Below, piece by piece: positions 1 through 7,693 of a stretch of 23,744 nucleotides of DNA. A program made the position numbers and the translations under genes. The DNA is from Oscillibacter sp. (GTDB lineage: Bacteria; Bacillota; Clostridia; Oscillospirales; Oscillospiraceae). Numbering within the stretch: position 1 is the stretch's first letter; each line of letters begins with the position of its first letter. The notes beneath the pieces are model-generated. The model made no database searches. It saw only the letters and a program-made list of their open reading frames with translations, and was not told where the DNA came from. The stretch is from positions 1 to 23,744 of the forward strand of contig JAAWIL010000010.1 in assembly GCA_022796315.1 (NCBI GenBank), given 5' to 3'.

Positions 1-96
1 CCTTGCCATCCGTCAGGATGCCTGCGGATTTTTGCCTTGCAGGGCAAAAAATCCACTCGCCAATCCATACACGTCGAGATATTAAACAGGCTCTAA
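1..96. repeat. Repeat-like leader segment with inverted repeat
   Basis: No gene start lies here. Bases 26-36 and 43-54 are complementary (GGATTTTTGCC against GGCAAAAAATCC, one bulged base) and can form a hairpin with a short loop. One + strand frame is open from the window edge to a TAA at 94-96, 31 codons without a recognisable domain, so it could also be the tail of an upstream gene. The low-complexity stem and its position just before a terminator make an intergenic repeat more likely. A genome-wide search for other copies would decide. Confidence 0.25.
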
Positions 97-110
97 GCAA
101 ATAAACGCAC

Positions 111-149
111 AAAAGAGACGGCTTGCCGGACAGGGCGCCGTCTCTTTTT
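111..149 (+). terminator. Rho-independent terminator upstream of dapA
   Basis: Arms 111-122 (AAAAGAGACGGC) and 137-148 pair perfectly over 12 bp around a 14-nt loop, and the right arm runs into five T residues (145-149). It probably ends the gene left of the window. Because it lies only about 75 bases before dapA, attenuation of dapA is also possible, but no specific leader such as a lysine riboswitch is recognisable in the bases shown. Confidence 0.7.
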
Positions 150-222
150 CCAAAGGGAATGGTGATGGAATCCATCTTCCATCATGGCTCCGGCATCTGA
201 CTACGGAAAAGGAGTGTTTTCT

Positions 223-1107
223 TTGAAGCAGCCAATTTTCACCGGCTCCGGCGTGGCCATCGTCACGCCCTTTACAAAGGAAGAAGTCAATCTCAAGACC
301 TTTGGACGCTTTTTGGACTTCCAGCTGGAACAGGGGACCGACGCCGTCATTGTCTGCGGCACTACCGGGGAGGCCAGCACCATGTCCTACCAGGAGCGGA
401 TGCAGACCATCTCCTTCTGTGTGGAGCACGTGAACGGCCGGGTGCCGGTGATCGCCGGAAGCGGCTCCAACTCCACGGAGGCGTCTCTGACGCTCTCCAA
501 GGACGCGGAGCGGGCCGGCTGCGACGGGCTCTTGCTGGTGACGCCCTACTACAATAAGGCCAGCCAGCCGGGACTGATCCGCCACTACACCCGGATTGCC
601 GACGCGGTCAAGCTTCCCATCATTCTCTACAACGTCCCCTCCCGCACCGGTGTGAACATCGCGCCGGAGACCTACGCGGCGCTGGCCCGGCACCCCAATA
701 TCCATGGCGTCAAGGAGGCCGGCGGAAACCTCAGCGCCATTCAGCGGACCCGGAACCTCTGTCCGGAGGACTTTTTCATCTGGTCCGGCAACGACGATGA
801 GACGGTGCCCATTTGTGCTCTGGGGGGCGTGGGGGTGATCTCTGTGGCGGCGAACGTGCTCCCCGCCCAAATGCACGCCATGGTACAGCTGTGCCTGCAA
901 AACGATTTCGCTGCCGCCGGAAAACTCCAGCTCCAGCTGAAGGATCTCTGTGACACCCTCTTTTGTGAGGTCAACCCCATTCCGGTGAAAGCGGCGCTGC
1001 AGCTGATGGGGTGGGACGTCGGCGAGCCCCGGCTCCCCCTGTGCCCGCCCGACCCGGCACAGCTGGAACGGATTCAAAAGACCCTGGTTCAATATCAGCT
1101 CCTGTAA
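223..1107 (+). CDS. dapA: 4-hydroxy-tetrahydrodipicolinate synthase (DapA)
   Basis: Condenses pyruvate with aspartate semialdehyde, the first committed step of the lysine and diaminopimelate branch; the product also feeds dipicolinate for spores. It is a cytoplasmic class I aldolase with a TIM-barrel fold. Visible motifs are GTTGE (residues 46-50), the catalytic tyrosines in TPYYN (109-110) and LYNVPSRTG (Y136, with R141 binding the substrate carboxylate), and the Schiff-base lysine K164 in GVKEA. The start is taken as TTG at 223 because AAAAGGAG (207-214) lies 8 nt upstream, giving 294 aa, the usual family length. An in-frame ATG at 184 would add 13 residues but has no ribosome binding site. 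It is a single gene, closed by a strong terminator and convergent with the ABC-F gene. Related aldolases (NanA, KDG aldolase) share the fold, but the GTTGE and tyrosine set favours DapA. Confidence 0.95.
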   Translation: MKQPIFTGSGVAIVTPFTKEEVNLKTFGRFLDFQLEQGTDAVIVCGTTGEASTMSYQERMQTISFCVEHVNGRVPVIAGSGSNSTEASLTLSKDAERAGCDGLLLVTPYYNKASQPGLIRHYTRIADAVKLPIILYNVPSRTGVNIAPETYAALARHPNIHGVKEAGGNLSAIQRTRNLCPEDFFIWSGNDDETVPICALGGVGVISVAANVLPAQMHAMVQLCLQNDFAAAGKLQLQLKDLCDTLFCEVNPIPVKAALQLMGWDVGEPRLPLCPPDPAQLERIQKTLVQYQLL

Positions 1108-1110
1108 AAA

Positions 1111-1148
1111 GGGACGCCGCGCCATCAGCATCAGGCGCGGCGTCTTTT
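1111..1148. terminator. Bidirectional terminator between dapA and the ABC-F gene
   Basis: An 11-bp perfect GC-rich stem, GACGCCGCGCC (1113-1123) against 1134-1144, encloses a 10-nt loop. It is followed by TTTT on the + strand and preceded by a run of A at 1106-1110, which reads as T on the - strand. Both convergent genes end within a few bases of it, so one hairpin can serve both. Confidence 0.85.
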
Positions 1149-1149
1149 C

Positions 1150-2766
1150 TCATACACTCTGACTCTCTTCCCGCCGGGCGGCAATGTACTCGTCGTAGGT
1201 ACACATCCGGTCCGTAAGGGCTCCGTCGGAGAATTCCATGATCCGGTTGGCGATGGTCTGGACGAACTCGTGGTCGTGGCTGGAAAACAGCACCACGCCC
1301 TTGAACTCAATGAGCCCGTTGTTCACCGCCGTGATGGACTCCAGGTCCAGATGGTTGGTGGGCTGGTCCAACACCAGCACATTAGACCCAAACAGCATCA
1401 TCCGAGACAGCATACACCGCACCTTCTCTCCGCCGGAGAGAACCTTGACGGGCTTAAACACGTCGTCGCCGGAGAAGAGCATCCGCCCCAGGAAGGAGCG
1501 CTTGAAGGACTCCGTATTGGCCTCTGCCGTGTTGGGGGTATACTGCCCCAGCCACTCCACCAGATTCAGATCGCAGCCGTTGAAGAAGGCGGAGTTGTCC
1601 AGGGGGAAGTAGCTGGTGGTGATTGTGGTGCCCCACTTGAAGGTGCCCTCGTCGGGCTCCATCTCCTCCATGAGGATTTTGAAGAGGGTGGTCTTGGCGA
1701 TCTCGTCCTCCCCCACAAAGGCAATCTTGTCTCCGCGGTTCACCCGGAAGCTGACGTTGTCCAACACCTTCCGGCCGTCCACGGTCTTGCTGATCCCCTC
1801 CACGGCCAGGATCTCCTTGCCCGGCTCCCGGTCCATCTGGAAACCCACAAAGGGATACCGGCGGGAGGAGGCGGGCATCTCCTCCACGGTCAGCTTGTCC
1901 AGGAGCTTCCGGCGGGCCGTGGCCTGCTTGGACTTGGATTTGTTGGCGGAGAAGCGGGAGATGAACTCCTGGAGCTCCTTGATCTTCTCCTCCTTCTTCT
2001 TGTTCTGATCCCGGATCATCCGCTGCATCAGCTGGCTGGAGGCATACCAAAACTCGTAGTTGCCCACGTACATCTTGATCTGACCATAGTCCACATCCAC
2101 AATGCTGGTGCAGACGGTGTTCAGGAAGTGCCGGTCATGGCTCACCACCAGCACCAAGCTCTCGCACTCCATCAGAAAGTCCTCCAGCCACTCAATGGCC
2201 TGGATGTCCAGATGGTTGGTGGGCTCGTCCAGGAGGATGATGTCCGGTTTTCCAAAGAGGGCCTGGGCCAGCAGGACCTTGACCTTCTCCTTGGCGGTGA
2301 GAGAAGACATCTCGCTGTACAAAATGTCATTGGAGAGGCCCAGCCCCTGAATCAGACGGCTGACGTCGCTCTCGGCCTCCCAGCCGCCCATCTCGGCGAA
2401 CTCCGCCTCCAGCTCGCTTGCCCGGACACCGTCCTCGTCGGAGAAATCCTCCTTCTCATAGAGGGCGTCCTTCTCCTTCATCACATCATAGAGGTGCTGA
2501 TTGCCCAGAATCACCGTATCCAGAACCGTGTACTGGTCGTACTGGAAATGGTCCTGCTTCAGAACGGACATCCGGTCCTCCTTGGAGATGACCACCTCTC
2601 CGGTGGTGGGCTCCAGTTCGCCGGAGAGAATCCGCAGGAAGGTGGTCTTCCCTGCGCCATTGGCGCCGATGATCCCGTAGCAGTTGCCGGGGACAAATTT
2701 CAGATCCACGTGCTTGAAGAGGGTCTGGCCGCTGAAATTCAAACTGACATCATTAACTGTAATCAT
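1150..2766 (-). CDS. ABC-F family ATPase (YbiT/YkpA-like)
   Basis: A soluble protein with two ABC ATPase domains and no membrane segments, the architecture of ABC-F factors that act at the ribosomal E site. Domain 1 has Walker A GANGAGKT (34-41), a non-canonical signature (SSLTAKEKVKVLLAQAL, about 154-170), Walker B with E181 in LLDEPTNHLD, and switch H210. A lysine/glutamate-rich linker (about 240-310) joins domain 2. Domain 2 has LSGGE (443-447), but its Walker A reads GEDEIAKTT (352-360), lacking the usual glycines, and its Walker B reads VLVLDQPTNHLD with Q468 where the catalytic glutamate is expected. The 538-aa length and the first signature fit the YbiT/YkpA subgroup. ATG has AAAAGGAA upstream. 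It lies 14 nt after tyrS and so probably shares the T-box-controlled transcript. A role in rescuing stalled ribosomes is inferred; nothing here shows antibiotic resistance. Confidence 0.9.
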   Translation of the reverse strand: MITVNDVSLNFSGQTLFKHVDLKFVPGNCYGIIGANGAGKTTFLRILSGELEPTTGEVVISKEDRMSVLKQDHFQYDQYTVLDTVILGNQHLYDVMKEKDALYEKEDFSDEDGVRASELEAEFAEMGGWEAESDVSRLIQGLGLSNDILYSEMSSLTAKEKVKVLLAQALFGKPDIILLDEPTNHLDIQAIEWLEDFLMECESLVLVVSHDRHFLNTVCTSIVDVDYGQIKMYVGNYEFWYASSQLMQRMIRDQNKKKEEKIKELQEFISRFSANKSKSKQATARRKLLDKLTVEEMPASSRRYPFVGFQMDREPGKEILAVEGISKTVDGRKVLDNVSFRVNRGDKIAFVGEDEIAKTTLFKILMEEMEPDEGTFKWGTTITTSYFPLDNSAFFNGCDLNLVEWLGQYTPNTAEANTESFKRSFLGRMLFSGDDVFKPVKVLSGGEKVRCMLSRMMLFGSNVLVLDQPTNHLDLESITAVNNGLIEFKGVVLFSSHDHEFVQTIANRIMEFSDGALTDRMCTYDEYIAARREESQSV

Positions 2767-2780
2767 GGTGTTCCTTTTCC

Positions 2781-4013
2781 TTATTTGAGATAAGCCCGGT
2801 GGAAGACCTTCTTCCCCTTCTTGATCACGATTCCATCGCCCTGGAAGTCCGCCCGGTCAAAGGCCGCGGCGATATCCTCCACCTTCTGCCCGTTTACGAT
2901 GACGCCGCCCTGCTGAATCAGCCGCCGGGCTTCCCCGTTGGAGGCGCAGAGGCCGCAGGCCACCAGCAGGTTCAGCGCGCCGATCTTCCCGCCGTCGAAC
3001 TTGCCCTCATCCAGCACGGTGGTGGGCATGTTGCCGGCATCCCCGCCGGTGGAGAACAGCGCGCGGGCGGCGGCCTGGGCTTTGTCCGCCTCCTCTTTGC
3101 CATGGACCATATTGGTCAGCTCCCATGCCAGAATCTCCTTGGCCTGGTTGAGCTGGGCGTCCTTCCAATGGTCCATTTCGTCGATCTGCTCCAGCGGCAG
3201 GAAGGTGAGCCAGCGGACACATTTCATCACGTCCGCGTCTCCCACGTTGCGCCAGTACTGGTAAAAATCATAGGGACTGGTCTTGTTCGGGTCCAGCCAC
3301 ACGGCGTTTCCGGCGGTCTTGCCCATCTTATTGCCCTGGGAGTCCGTGAGCAGGTTGATGGTCATGCAGTGGGAGTCCTTGCCCAGCTTCCGGCGGATGA
3401 GCTCTGTGCCGCCCAGCATATTGCTCCACTGGTCGTTGCCGCCGCACTGGAGATTGCATCCCACCATCTGGAACATGTGGTAGAAATCGTAGGACTGCAT
3501 AATCATATAGTTGAACTCCAGAAAACTGAGTCCCCGCTCCATGCGCTGCTTGTAGCAGTCCGCCCGGAGCATATTGTTTACAGAGAAGCAGGCTCCGACC
3601 TCCCGCAGCAGGTCCACATAGTTGAGGCTCAGCAGCCAATCGGCGTTATTGAGCATCATGGCCTTGCCGGGGCCCTCACCAAAATCAATGAATCGCTCCA
3701 TCTGGCGCTTAAAACACTCGGCGTTGTGATCAATGTCCTCCCGGGTGAGCATCTTCCGCATATCCGTGCGGCCGGAGGGGTCGCCGATGGTGGTAGTGCC
3801 GCCGCCAATGAGGGCGATGGGCTTGTTTCCGGCCATCTGGAGGCGCTTCATCAGGGTAAGGGTCACAAAGTGTCCGGCTGTCAGGCTGTCGGCCGTGCAG
3901 TCGTACCCGATATAAAAGGTGGCCTTTCCGTTGTTGATGAGGTCCTTGATCTCGTCCTCGCTGGTCACCTGGGCAATCAGCCCGCGGGCTTGCAGTTCTT
4001 CATAACAGGTCAT
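2781..4013 (-). CDS. tyrS: Tyrosyl-tRNA synthetase
   Basis: Charges tRNA-Tyr with tyrosine; a cytoplasmic class I synthetase of 410 aa. The Rossmann catalytic domain carries a HIGH-type motif in TAGHFV (45-50), the tyrosine-pocket motif GGNDQWSN (191-198) and the KMSKS-type loop as KMGKT (229-233). An S4 RNA-binding domain occupies roughly residues 345-405 (LNLLVACGLCASNGEARRLI onward). The GGNDQW and KMGKT form is the bacterial TyrRS type; TrpRS is ruled out by the S4 tail. It is first in an operon with the ABC-F gene and lies directly behind a T-box leader with a tyrosine specifier, so uncharged tRNA-Tyr should induce it. Confidence 0.96.
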   Translation of the reverse strand: MTCYEELQARGLIAQVTSEDEIKDLINNGKATFYIGYDCTADSLTAGHFVTLTLMKRLQMAGNKPIALIGGGTTTIGDPSGRTDMRKMLTREDIDHNAECFKRQMERFIDFGEGPGKAMMLNNADWLLSLNYVDLLREVGACFSVNNMLRADCYKQRMERGLSFLEFNYMIMQSYDFYHMFQMVGCNLQCGGNDQWSNMLGGTELIRRKLGKDSHCMTINLLTDSQGNKMGKTAGNAVWLDPNKTSPYDFYQYWRNVGDADVMKCVRWLTFLPLEQIDEMDHWKDAQLNQAKEILAWELTNMVHGKEEADKAQAAARALFSTGGDAGNMPTTVLDEGKFDGGKIGALNLLVACGLCASNGEARRLIQQGGVIVNGQKVEDIAAAFDRADFQGDGIVIKKGKKVFHRAYLK

Positions 4014-4034
4014 GTGGATTGTTCTCCTTCGATT

Positions 4035-4316
4035 AAAATTCGCCCTCCGTCCCGGGCCGGGACAGAGGGCGAAACAAGTTTCGCGGTACCACCTCTGGTT
4101 CGCCGCCTCCTCACAGAACCGGCCTCGTGGAGTGCCAACACACCCCTGCGCGGTAACGGGCGCACCCGGAGCACGCCTACTGGGCCTTGGGGAAAAGACC
4201 GTTGGGGTGCCGGCTCCGAGGGGTATTCTCCGTCCGGCCCTCTCCCCTTTCCAGCAAAACAGGGGCTCTCTGCGCAGGACTCAGGCGGATACTCTTCCTC
4301 TTCATTGCCGCATATA
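4035..4316 (-). promoter_or_regulatory. T-box riboswitch (tRNA-Tyr) with terminator
   Basis: On the - strand, the T-box core AGAGGTGGTACCGCGA lies at 4081-4096. It is followed by a terminator whose arms 4058-4071 and 4041-4054 pair (CGCCCTCTGTCCCGG with CGGGACGGAGGGCG, one G-U), then AATTTTAAT. The UGGU in the core matches an NCCA end with discriminator A, as expected for tRNA-Tyr. Upstream, AATGAAGAGGAAGAGTA (about 4289-4305) resembles the stem I base, and GAGAATACCCCTCGG contains a UAC tyrosine codon at 4223-4225, the likely specifier. Uncharged tRNA should stabilise the antiterminator and allow tyrS and ABC-F transcription. Boundaries are approximate; the class call is secure, and the specifier position is a reading without a folded model. 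Confidence 0.93.
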
Positions 4317-4322
4317 GGGGAT

Positions 4323-4351
4323 ATTTTACCCGATTATGGCAGCGTTGTCAA
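4323..4351 (-). promoter_or_regulatory. Sigma-A promoter of the tyrS operon
   Basis: A perfect -35 TTGACA (4346-4351) and a -10 TAAAAT (4323-4328) are separated by exactly 17 nt on the - strand. The predicted transcript starts near 4316, just before the T-box stem I sequence. Confidence 0.85.
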
Positions 4352-4673
4352 CTGGTTTCTTTGATCTTTTCCGCTTTTCAAACACATTCAAATTACCACA
4401 TCTGATATCAAGCACCTTGGTTCCCTGCTTGCGCGGATGAGGGTACTTGATCCGCCAGTGCATTTTACAGTTTGAAACGAAACACGGAAAATGGAATGAG
4501 AACCACAGGAAAACGGCTGACGTGTTTATCAGCCGTTTTGTCGTTTTGTTATGGAGACGCCGTTTGCCGCGTTTGCACGGCAACTTTTGTTTTTTTCGCG
4601 CCTTGCGAGGCACGACCGGAGGCGCCGCCCCTGGACTCTTTTGAAAAAGGCCGGCGAAAACTTTTATCTGCCT
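4352..4673. other. Gene-less stretch with hairpins and a GC-rich segment
   Basis: No supported coding frame lies between the tyrS promoter and the recN stop. The interval holds the hairpin at 4510-4539 (listed separately), a second one at 4562-4584 (GTTTGCCG against CGGCAAC) followed on the + strand by TTTTGTTTTTTT (4585-4596), and a GC-rich block at 4597-4665. That block includes GGCGCCGCCCCTGGACTC and AAAGGCCGGCGAAAACTTT and looks like a dispersed intergenic element. No promoter for a + strand transcript was convincing. Confidence 0.5.
4510..4539. terminator. Probable terminator downstream of recN
   Basis: AAAACGGCTGA (4510-4520) pairs perfectly with 4529-4539 over 11 bp around an 8-nt loop. 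On the - strand the stem ends in TTTTCC and can end the long cluster whose last gene is recN, about 135 bases upstream. On the + strand it is followed by GTCGTTTTGTT. The T tract is imperfect in both directions. Confidence 0.5.
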
Positions 4674-6356
4674 TTACAGGCTGCGCCGGTAGGTCTCCGC
4701 CTCATCCAGCAGCTCGCCGGCACTTTCCAGCAGGGCCTCTGTCACCTTACTGCCGCCGGTGATTCGGGCCAGCTCCGCCTTCCGGCGCTCCCGGTCCAGC
4801 TGAACCACCTCTGTATAGGTCCTGCCCTTTCGCTCCCCCTTCTCCACAGAGAAATGGGTATCTGCCATAGCCGCCAGCTGGGGCAGATGGGTGACGCACA
4901 GCACCTGCTTGCGGCGGCTCACCTGCGCCAGCTTCTCCGCCACCTTCTGGGCGGCGCGGCCGGACACGCCGGTGTCCACCTCGTCAAAGACCAGTGTCCC
5001 AATGGCCTCCTGCTCCGCCAGCACGTTTTTCAGCGCCAGCATGATGCGGGCCAGCTCGCCGCCGGAGGCAATCTTGGCGATGGGCCGCAGATCCTCTCCC
5101 ACGTTGGCGGACATCAGAAAACGGATGGCGTCGCAGCCGTCGGCGGCAGGCTCCTTCTCGGAAATGTCAATCACAAACCGGATCTTCCGCATATCCAGCT
5201 CCTGCAATTCCTTCTGAATCCGCTGCTCCAATGATTTCGCCGCCGTCTTGCGGGCCTTGGTCAGTGCGCTTCCGGCTGTATGGACGGCCTTCTCCGCCTT
5301 TTGCAGCTTCCGCTCCAGCAGGATCAGGGTGTCTCCGGCCGTCTCGATGGCGTCCAGTTCACCCTGGCACTTCTCCAGATACGCCAGCATGTCCTCCACG
5401 CTGGGGCCATATTTCTTCTTCAGGCGGTACAGCTGATCCGCCCGGCTCTCCAAGGCATCCAGCTCTGCGGGAGAGAAGTCAAATCCCGCCCGCCGCTCTC
5501 GGACAATCTCGGCAAGGTCAAACACTTCACAGCGCACTGCTTCCAATCGTTTGTACAGTTCCTCCAGATCGTCCTCCAGTGTGCGGATGCTGAAAACCGC
5601 CGTCTCGGCCTCTCGCAGGCAGCTGAGAGCGCCGCCGCCTTCCTCGTCGCCGCTCAGGGCAAAATCCGCCCCGGAGAGCGCGGCGAGATACTTCTCCCCG
5701 TTCCGTAGCAGCGCCCGGCGTCCCTCCAGCTCCTCCTCCTCGCCGGGGACCAGCTCCGCCCGCTCCAGCTCGTCGATCTGGAAGCGGAGGCTGTCCATCC
5801 GCCGGGCCTTCTCCGCCTCGTCCATCTGGAGCGTGCGGATCTGGGACCGCAGGTCTGTCATGGTCTCATATTCCCTCTGGTAGGCGGCCAGAGCCTCTCC
5901 GGTCCGGCCAAAGCGGTCCAGATAGCTCCCATGCTGCTCCTCATCCAAAAGCTGCTGGCCGTCATGCTGGCCGTGGATATTCAAAAGCTCTCCGCCGATG
6001 CTCCGCAGCTGGGCCACGGTGATGGGCCGCCCGTTCACCCGGCAGGCGTTCTTGCCGTCCCCGGAGATCTCCCGCTGCAGCAGCAGGTTTCCGTCCTCGT
6101 CCGGCGTGATGCTGTTGGCTGCCAGGCCCGGCAGGTCTGCGGACACTCCGGAGAACACCGCGCTGACAAAGGCCCGGTCCGCGCCGGTGCGGATCAGCTC
6201 CCGGGAGGTCCGGCCTCCCAGAACTGCCCCCATGGCGTCGATGACGATGGACTTACCGGCGCCGGTCTCGCCGGTGAGGGCGTTGAAGCCGGCATGGAAC
6301 TGGATGTCCGCCTCCTCAATAACGGCGATATTTTCAATATGGAGAAGCTCCAGCAT
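4674..6356 (-). CDS. recN: DNA repair protein RecN
   Basis: An SMC-like ATPase that gathers broken DNA ends during double-strand break repair, acting on the nucleoid. The 560-aa length is typical. The N-terminal ATPase half has Walker A GETGAGKS (29-36) and HGQHD (128-132). The middle (about 150-390) is rich in charged heptads and forms the short coiled coil. The C-terminal half has the signature SGGE (431-434) and Walker B TLVFDEVDTG (454-463). The start ATG has AAAGGAGG 8 nt upstream. It is last in the cluster, 13 nt after argR; argR-recN adjacency is common in Firmicutes. Confidence 0.96.
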   Translation of the reverse strand: MLELLHIENIAVIEEADIQFHAGFNALTGETGAGKSIVIDAMGAVLGGRTSRELIRTGADRAFVSAVFSGVSADLPGLAANSITPDEDGNLLLQREISGDGKNACRVNGRPITVAQLRSIGGELLNIHGQHDGQQLLDEEQHGSYLDRFGRTGEALAAYQREYETMTDLRSQIRTLQMDEAEKARRMDSLRFQIDELERAELVPGEEEELEGRRALLRNGEKYLAALSGADFALSGDEEGGGALSCLREAETAVFSIRTLEDDLEELYKRLEAVRCEVFDLAEIVRERRAGFDFSPAELDALESRADQLYRLKKKYGPSVEDMLAYLEKCQGELDAIETAGDTLILLERKLQKAEKAVHTAGSALTKARKTAAKSLEQRIQKELQELDMRKIRFVIDISEKEPAADGCDAIRFLMSANVGEDLRPIAKIASGGELARIMLALKNVLAEQEAIGTLVFDEVDTGVSGRAAQKVAEKLAQVSRRKQVLCVTHLPQLAAMADTHFSVEKGERKGRTYTEVVQLDRERRKAELARITGGSKVTEALLESAGELLDEAETYRRSL

Positions 6357-6369
6357 TCCAGTCCCTCCT

Positions 6370-6819
6370 TTACAGCATGGCTTTGATCTCTTCGCAGAAC
6401 GCCGCGGCGGAGTCCGTGTCCTTCATCAGCAAAAAGGCGGTGTCGTCCCCCGCCAGGGAGCCCACCATGTAGGTGATCTCCATGTTGTCCAGCGCGGCCG
6501 CCGCCGCATTGGCCAGGCCCGGCATGGTCTTGAGCACCACGATATTCTGGGCATAGTCAATGCTGGTGATGCTCTCCCGGAAGATGGTCCGCAGCTTCTC
6601 CGCGAAGTTCAGCTTCGTCCGGTTGCCGGAGACGGCATACTTGTACACCCCCAGACCCGCCGGTTCCTTGATGAGGTGCATTTGCTTGATATCCCGGGAG
6701 ATGGTGGCCTGGGTGCTGTTGATTCCCCGCTCCTGCAAGCGGGCCAGGAGCTGCTCCTGGGTCTCAATGTTTTCCTGGGAAATGATCTCCAGAATCATGG
6801 CCTGCCGGTCATTTTTCAT
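6370..6819 (-). CDS. argR: Arginine repressor ArgR/AhrC
   Basis: A hexameric regulator that binds ARG boxes when arginine is present, repressing biosynthesis and, in Firmicutes, often activating catabolism. An N-terminal winged helix (about 1-70) carries the recognition helix STQATISRDIK (35-45). The C-terminal oligomerisation and arginine-binding domain has GDDT at 124-127, whose aspartates contact arginine. From this ATG the protein is 149 aa, the usual length. AGGAGG (6828-6833) serves either this ATG or the one directly before it (6822, one residue longer); an upstream in-frame extension has no ribosome binding site. The start lies inside the 3' end of nadK (11-bp overlap), so the two are translationally coupled. 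No arg genes are nearby. Confidence 0.93.
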   Translation of the reverse strand: MKNDRQAMILEIISQENIETQEQLLARLQERGINSTQATISRDIKQMHLIKEPAGLGVYKYAVSGNRTKLNFAEKLRTIFRESITSIDYAQNIVVLKTMPGLANAAAAALDNMEITYMVGSLAGDDTAFLLMKDTDSAAAFCEEIKAML

Positions 6820-7693
6820 CATGGAACCCTCCTGGAAGCATTTTCTGGGCAAAGATCTCACAAAAGCTCTTCTCTGTCAGCCGGACCAGCCGGATTCCAT
6901 ACTTGCTTTTCCGGATCAGCACCTTGTCGTCTGCCCGCAGGGCAAAGGCACGGCTCTCATCCACAAAGAGGTACACCGGCTTGCGGCCGTTCCGCTCCAG
7001 CTCCACGGTCAGCGCGTGCTCCGGCGAGAGCACATAGGAGGAAAAACGCATATTGTGGATGCAGATGGGTGTCACCACGATCACCTGGGCCCCGGGCTCC
7101 ACCACCGGACCGCCTGCCGACAGGGAGTAGGCCGTGGACCCGGTGGGCGTGGACAAAATCACGCCGTCCCCGGCGATATCCGCCAGATGGCGGCCGTCCG
7201 AGGAAATTTTCAGATGGATTACGTGGGAGATGGGGCCCTCCCGGATCACGGCGTCATTGAGTCCCAGATTGGTGTAAACCTGGTGGCCGTCCCGCATTAC
7301 AGCGACATCCAGCATCATGCGCTGTTCGACCTCAAAAGACCAGCTCTTCAGCCGCCGCAGGGTCTCCAGCTCCCCCACCTCCAGATCGGTGATGAAGCCC
7401 AGCCCTCCCATGTTTACCCCCAGCACCGGCACCTTGTTCAGCGCCGCCAGCTTGGCCAGGTGCAGAATTGTGCCGTCGCCGCCGAAGGTAATCATCAGGT
7501 CTGCTGTTTTCAGCTCCTGGGGCAGGGGCCGGACGTCATAGTCCCCAAAGGCTCCGTCCCGCTGGTCCTTGAAGGGGGGGCATACCACGGTCTGGAAGCC
7601 GCACTCCCGCAGGATCTTCTCCGCAGTCATGGTGGATCGCATTCCATGGTCCCGGCTGGGGTTGGGACATAGGACAATCTTTTTTCCGCTCAC
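6809..7693 (-). CDS. nadK: NAD kinase (ATP-NAD kinase)
   Basis: Phosphorylates NAD to NADP in the cytoplasm. The 294-aa protein has the family motifs GGDGT (71-75) in the nucleotide site, LNDAV (145-149) and the glycine-rich STPTGSTAYS (181-190). The start is GTG at 7693, with GAGAGGAG 8 nt upstream, overlapping the tlyA stop as GTGA. The nadK-tlyA-dxs arrangement ties NADPH supply to the reductive MEP pathway in the same transcript; this link is inference from position. Confidence 0.95.
   Translation of the reverse strand: MSGKKIVLCPNPSRDHGMRSTMTAEKILRECGFQTVVCPPFKDQRDGAFGDYDVRPLPQELKTADLMITFGGDGTILHLAKLAALNKVPVLGVNMGGLGFITDLEVGELETLRRLKSWSFEVEQRMMLDVAVMRDGHQVYTNLGLNDAVIREGPISHVIHLKISSDGRHLADIAGDGVILSTPTGSTAYSLSAGGPVVEPGAQVIVVTPICIHNMRFSSYVLSPEHALTVELERNGRKPVYLFVDESRAFALRADDKVLIRKSKYGIRLVRLTEKSFCEIFAQKMLPGGFHDEK

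Noticed and set aside
111..222. Lysine riboswitch before dapA
   Set aside because: Only a simple terminator hairpin is present; the space is too short and no lysine aptamer pattern is visible.
82..1131. 349-codon - strand open frame
   Set aside because: Antisense to dapA and running through both terminators.
1270..2793. 507-codon + strand open frame
   Set aside because: It is antisense to the ABC-F gene, has no ribosome binding site or domain, and arises from high GC at third positions.
2799..4364. 521-codon + strand open frame across tyrS and the T-box
   Set aside because: Antisense to tyrS and running through a structured regulatory RNA; composition is shadow-like.
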